Part shown: positions 33,822 to 33,923 of the stretch, one piece after another
How positions within the stretch are numbered: position 1 is the first letter of the stretch
Layout: each line of letters opens with the position of its first letter
Source of the DNA: Candidatus Brocadia sapporoensis
GTDB lineage: Bacteria > Planctomycetota > Brocadiia > Brocadiales > Brocadiaceae
Direction of reading: 5' to 3'
NCBI RefSeq assembly: GCF_001753675.2
Contig: NZ_MJUW02000097.1
Span: forward strand, 1-33,923
Length of the DNA stretch: 33,923 bases
Notes under the pieces: model-generated
The model's input: the letters and a program-made list of their open reading frames with translations, nothing else
Databases searched by the model: none
What the model was told of the DNA's origin: nothing
Program-made: the position numbers and the translations under genes

Positions 33822-33923
33822 TAGGCCTTATCCAAGCGTGATTTTTTTATCGAGAGAGATGAAGTTGTTTGAAATGCCCGATTTTACTGGTTAAAATGGA
33901 GACGTGTGAAAACTTTAATAACC

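Overview
The window looks like a chromosomal piece of a Gram-negative-type, moderate-GC bacterium. The best guess is a planctomycete of the anammox order (Brocadiales). The pointers are a System II cytochrome c maturation set (ResB, CcsA), Rnf ion-pump subunits, an SBBP-repeat secreted protein, selenocysteine synthase, and many small palindromic repeats and dead insertion sequences. That placement is inference; nothing here is a marker gene that settles it.

Layout. 1-3.5 kb (minus strand): translation operon rpsB-tsf-pyrH-frr followed by tRNA-Lys and tRNA-Glu and a rho-independent terminator, with a strong promoter in front of rpsB. 3.6-4.5 kb: a DUF4438 protein. 4.65-5.9 kb: a graveyard of two unrelated broken transposases plus a possible protein remnant. 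6.0-7.4 kb (plus): a TPR envelope protein and a small membrane protein. 7.7-9.1 kb (minus): a GNAT acetyltransferase and an unknown HExxxE-type protein. 9.2-11.9 kb (minus): rnfE-rnfA-ilvN-ilvC, a tightly packed mixed operon. 12.1-12.4 kb: a glutaredoxin-like protein. 12.6-15.7 kb (plus): purH, a MntA/HepT toxin-antitoxin pair, trpF. 15.75-16.3 kb: an island of palindromic repeats running into selA, which itself carries a repeat-like in-frame insertion. 18.1-20.8 kb: a large secreted seven-repeat SBBP propeller protein. 21.0-24.2 kb (minus): small RHH-like protein, PPIase lipoprotein, CcsA, ResB. 24.3-24.6 kb: tRNA-Leu and tRNA-Cys. 24.8-25.6 kb (minus): a membrane-anchored coiled-coil protein. 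25.9-29.4 kb (plus): dnaE. 29.7-33.3 kb (plus): a four-gene cluster of membrane proteins led by a DUF6754 protein, of unknown function. 33.27-33.82 kb (minus): a short, ORF-less and apparently damaged group II intron abutting the last gene of that cluster.

How the genes work together. The left third is housekeeping translation and pyrimidine kinase. The Rnf subunits link ferredoxin/NADH redox to ion gradients but sit with branched-chain amino acid genes rather than with the rest of Rnf. The PPIase-CcsA-ResB group would mature c-type cytochromes on the outer face of the membrane. The least explained unit is the DUF6754 four-gene membrane cluster, my main candidate for an undescribed system. 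No CRISPR array, prophage or rRNA was seen.
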